From Bacilli bacterium (GTDB lineage Bacteria; Bacillota_I; Bacilli_A; RFN20; CAG-288), in NCBI GenBank assembly GCA_022774485.1, contig JALFLX010000135.1, positions 1-5,706 of the forward strand: DNA of 5,706 nucleotides, read 5' to 3'. Below the pieces are notes generated by a model. That model worked only from the letters and a program-made list of their open reading frames with translations. It ran no database searches and had not been told where the DNA came from. A program made the position numbers and the translations under genes. Shown here piece by piece: positions 5,465 through 5,706 of this stretch; within the stretch, counting starts at the first letter, position 1; the number at the start of each line of letters is the position of its first letter.

Positions 5465-5478
5465 AAAACAATTGTTTT
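5465..5478. promoter_or_regulatory. 14-bp perfect palindrome upstream of pepC
   Basis: AAAACAATTGTTTT is exactly self-complementary. It lies just upstream of the pepC ribosome binding site and overlaps the proximal candidate -10 box (5476-5481). A repressor bound here would block that promoter. The CAATTG core resembles some MarR-type operators, but AT-rich palindromes also occur by chance and no regulator gene is in the window. Confidence 0.3.
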
Positions 5479-5504
5479 ATCAAAATACATATTGAAATTG
5501 TAAA
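5476..5504 (-). promoter_or_regulatory. Candidate proximal pepC promoter
   Basis: On the minus strand -35 TTTACA (5499-5504, 5/6) is followed after exactly 17 bp by GATAAA (5476-5481, 4/6). The start point would fall near 5469, leaving a very short leader of about 20 nt. It is weaker than the distal candidate at 5550-5578. Confidence 0.35.
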
Positions 5505-5549
5505 TCAAGACATACTTCCCTTCTCTCTAATTCTAAAAAAAGAATGAAA

Positions 5550-5578
5550 AATATAGGTTGAAAGCGGTTTATTCACAA
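5550..5578 (-). promoter_or_regulatory. Candidate distal pepC promoter
   Basis: On the minus strand -35 TTGTGA (5573-5578, 4/6), a 17-bp spacer and -10 TATATT (5550-5555, 5/6) predict a start near 5543 and a leader of about 95 nt. The initial transcribed sequence holds a small ATTCT-T6-AGAAT hairpin (5530-5545). The spacer contains the cre-like site at 5559-5572. Confidence 0.45.
5559..5572. promoter_or_regulatory. cre-like site (CcpA) within the distal pepC promoter
   Basis: TGAAAGCGGTTTAT agrees with the catabolite-responsive-element consensus TGWAANCGNTNWCA at 12 of 14 positions, including the central CG; only the last two bases differ. It fills most of the spacer between the -35 and -10 boxes of the distal pepC promoter, where CcpA would block RNA polymerase. 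It also lies upstream of the divergent gene beyond the right edge. CcpA control is inferred. Confidence 0.4.
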
Positions 5579-5696
5579 TTGCGTTATGAATGATAAATGC
5601 TGAAAAGGTACGTTTGATATGATACCTGACTTTCGCAGATGAGTAGTAGAATCTTTTGCATTTAGCTAATCTGAAAATCTATCAAATTCATTGTTT

Positions 5697-5701
5697 GGAG
5701 G
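5697..5701 (+). promoter_or_regulatory. Ribosome binding site of a gene starting past the right edge
   Basis: TTTGGAGG followed by CAAAA ends the window. The strength and position imply a plus-strand start codon within a few bases of 5707. No coding bases are visible, so its product cannot be named. I found no convincing plus-strand promoter in 5580-5690; TAGAAT (5647-5652) and TATGAT (5618-5623) lack good -35 partners. Confidence 0.7.
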
Positions 5702-5706
5702 CAAAA

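Overview
The window comes from a low-to-moderate G+C Gram-positive bacterium (Bacillota). The evidence is the Firmicutes-type ribosomal protein S4 without zinc cysteines, a Bacillus-like 803-residue leucyl-tRNA synthetase, strong GGAGG ribosome binding sites, and a PepC-type cysteine aminopeptidase of the kind common in lactic acid bacteria and relatives. An Erysipelotrichia-like or Bacilli-like host would fit, but the sequence alone does not settle the genus.

Layout, left to right. Positions 1-110 have no gene, but hold a likely minus-strand promoter for a gene beyond the left edge, with an 18-bp perfect palindrome across its -35 box. Positions 107-1054 form one minus-strand transcription unit: promoter, long structured leader, rpsD (S4), a UUCG-capped hairpin, tRNA-His(GUG), and an intrinsic terminator. 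A divergent promoter at 1119-1147 drives leuS (1174-3585, plus strand).

The gap between convergent leuS and pepC (3586-4111) is mostly a decayed, internally deleted IS3-family element, about 430 bp. It has recognisable end repeats, the last ~70 codons of its transposase, and a hairpin terminator near each end. Those two hairpins now appear to be the transcription stops for leuS and pepC. On the minus strand, pepC (4112-5449) encodes a bleomycin-hydrolase/aminopeptidase C family enzyme. Its upstream region carries two candidate promoters, a catabolite-responsive-element-like site and a 14-bp palindrome. The last bases (5697-5706) hold the ribosome binding site of a plus-strand gene starting just past the right edge.

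The rpsD/tRNA-His and leuS units both serve translation and are divergently transcribed; pepC is an independent peptide-catabolism gene. I found no CRISPR array, toxin-antitoxin pair, phage gene or defence system. The most interesting material is regulatory (S4 leader with tRNA in the same unit, pepC promoter) and the miniature IS relic; I do not see a clearly new biological system.
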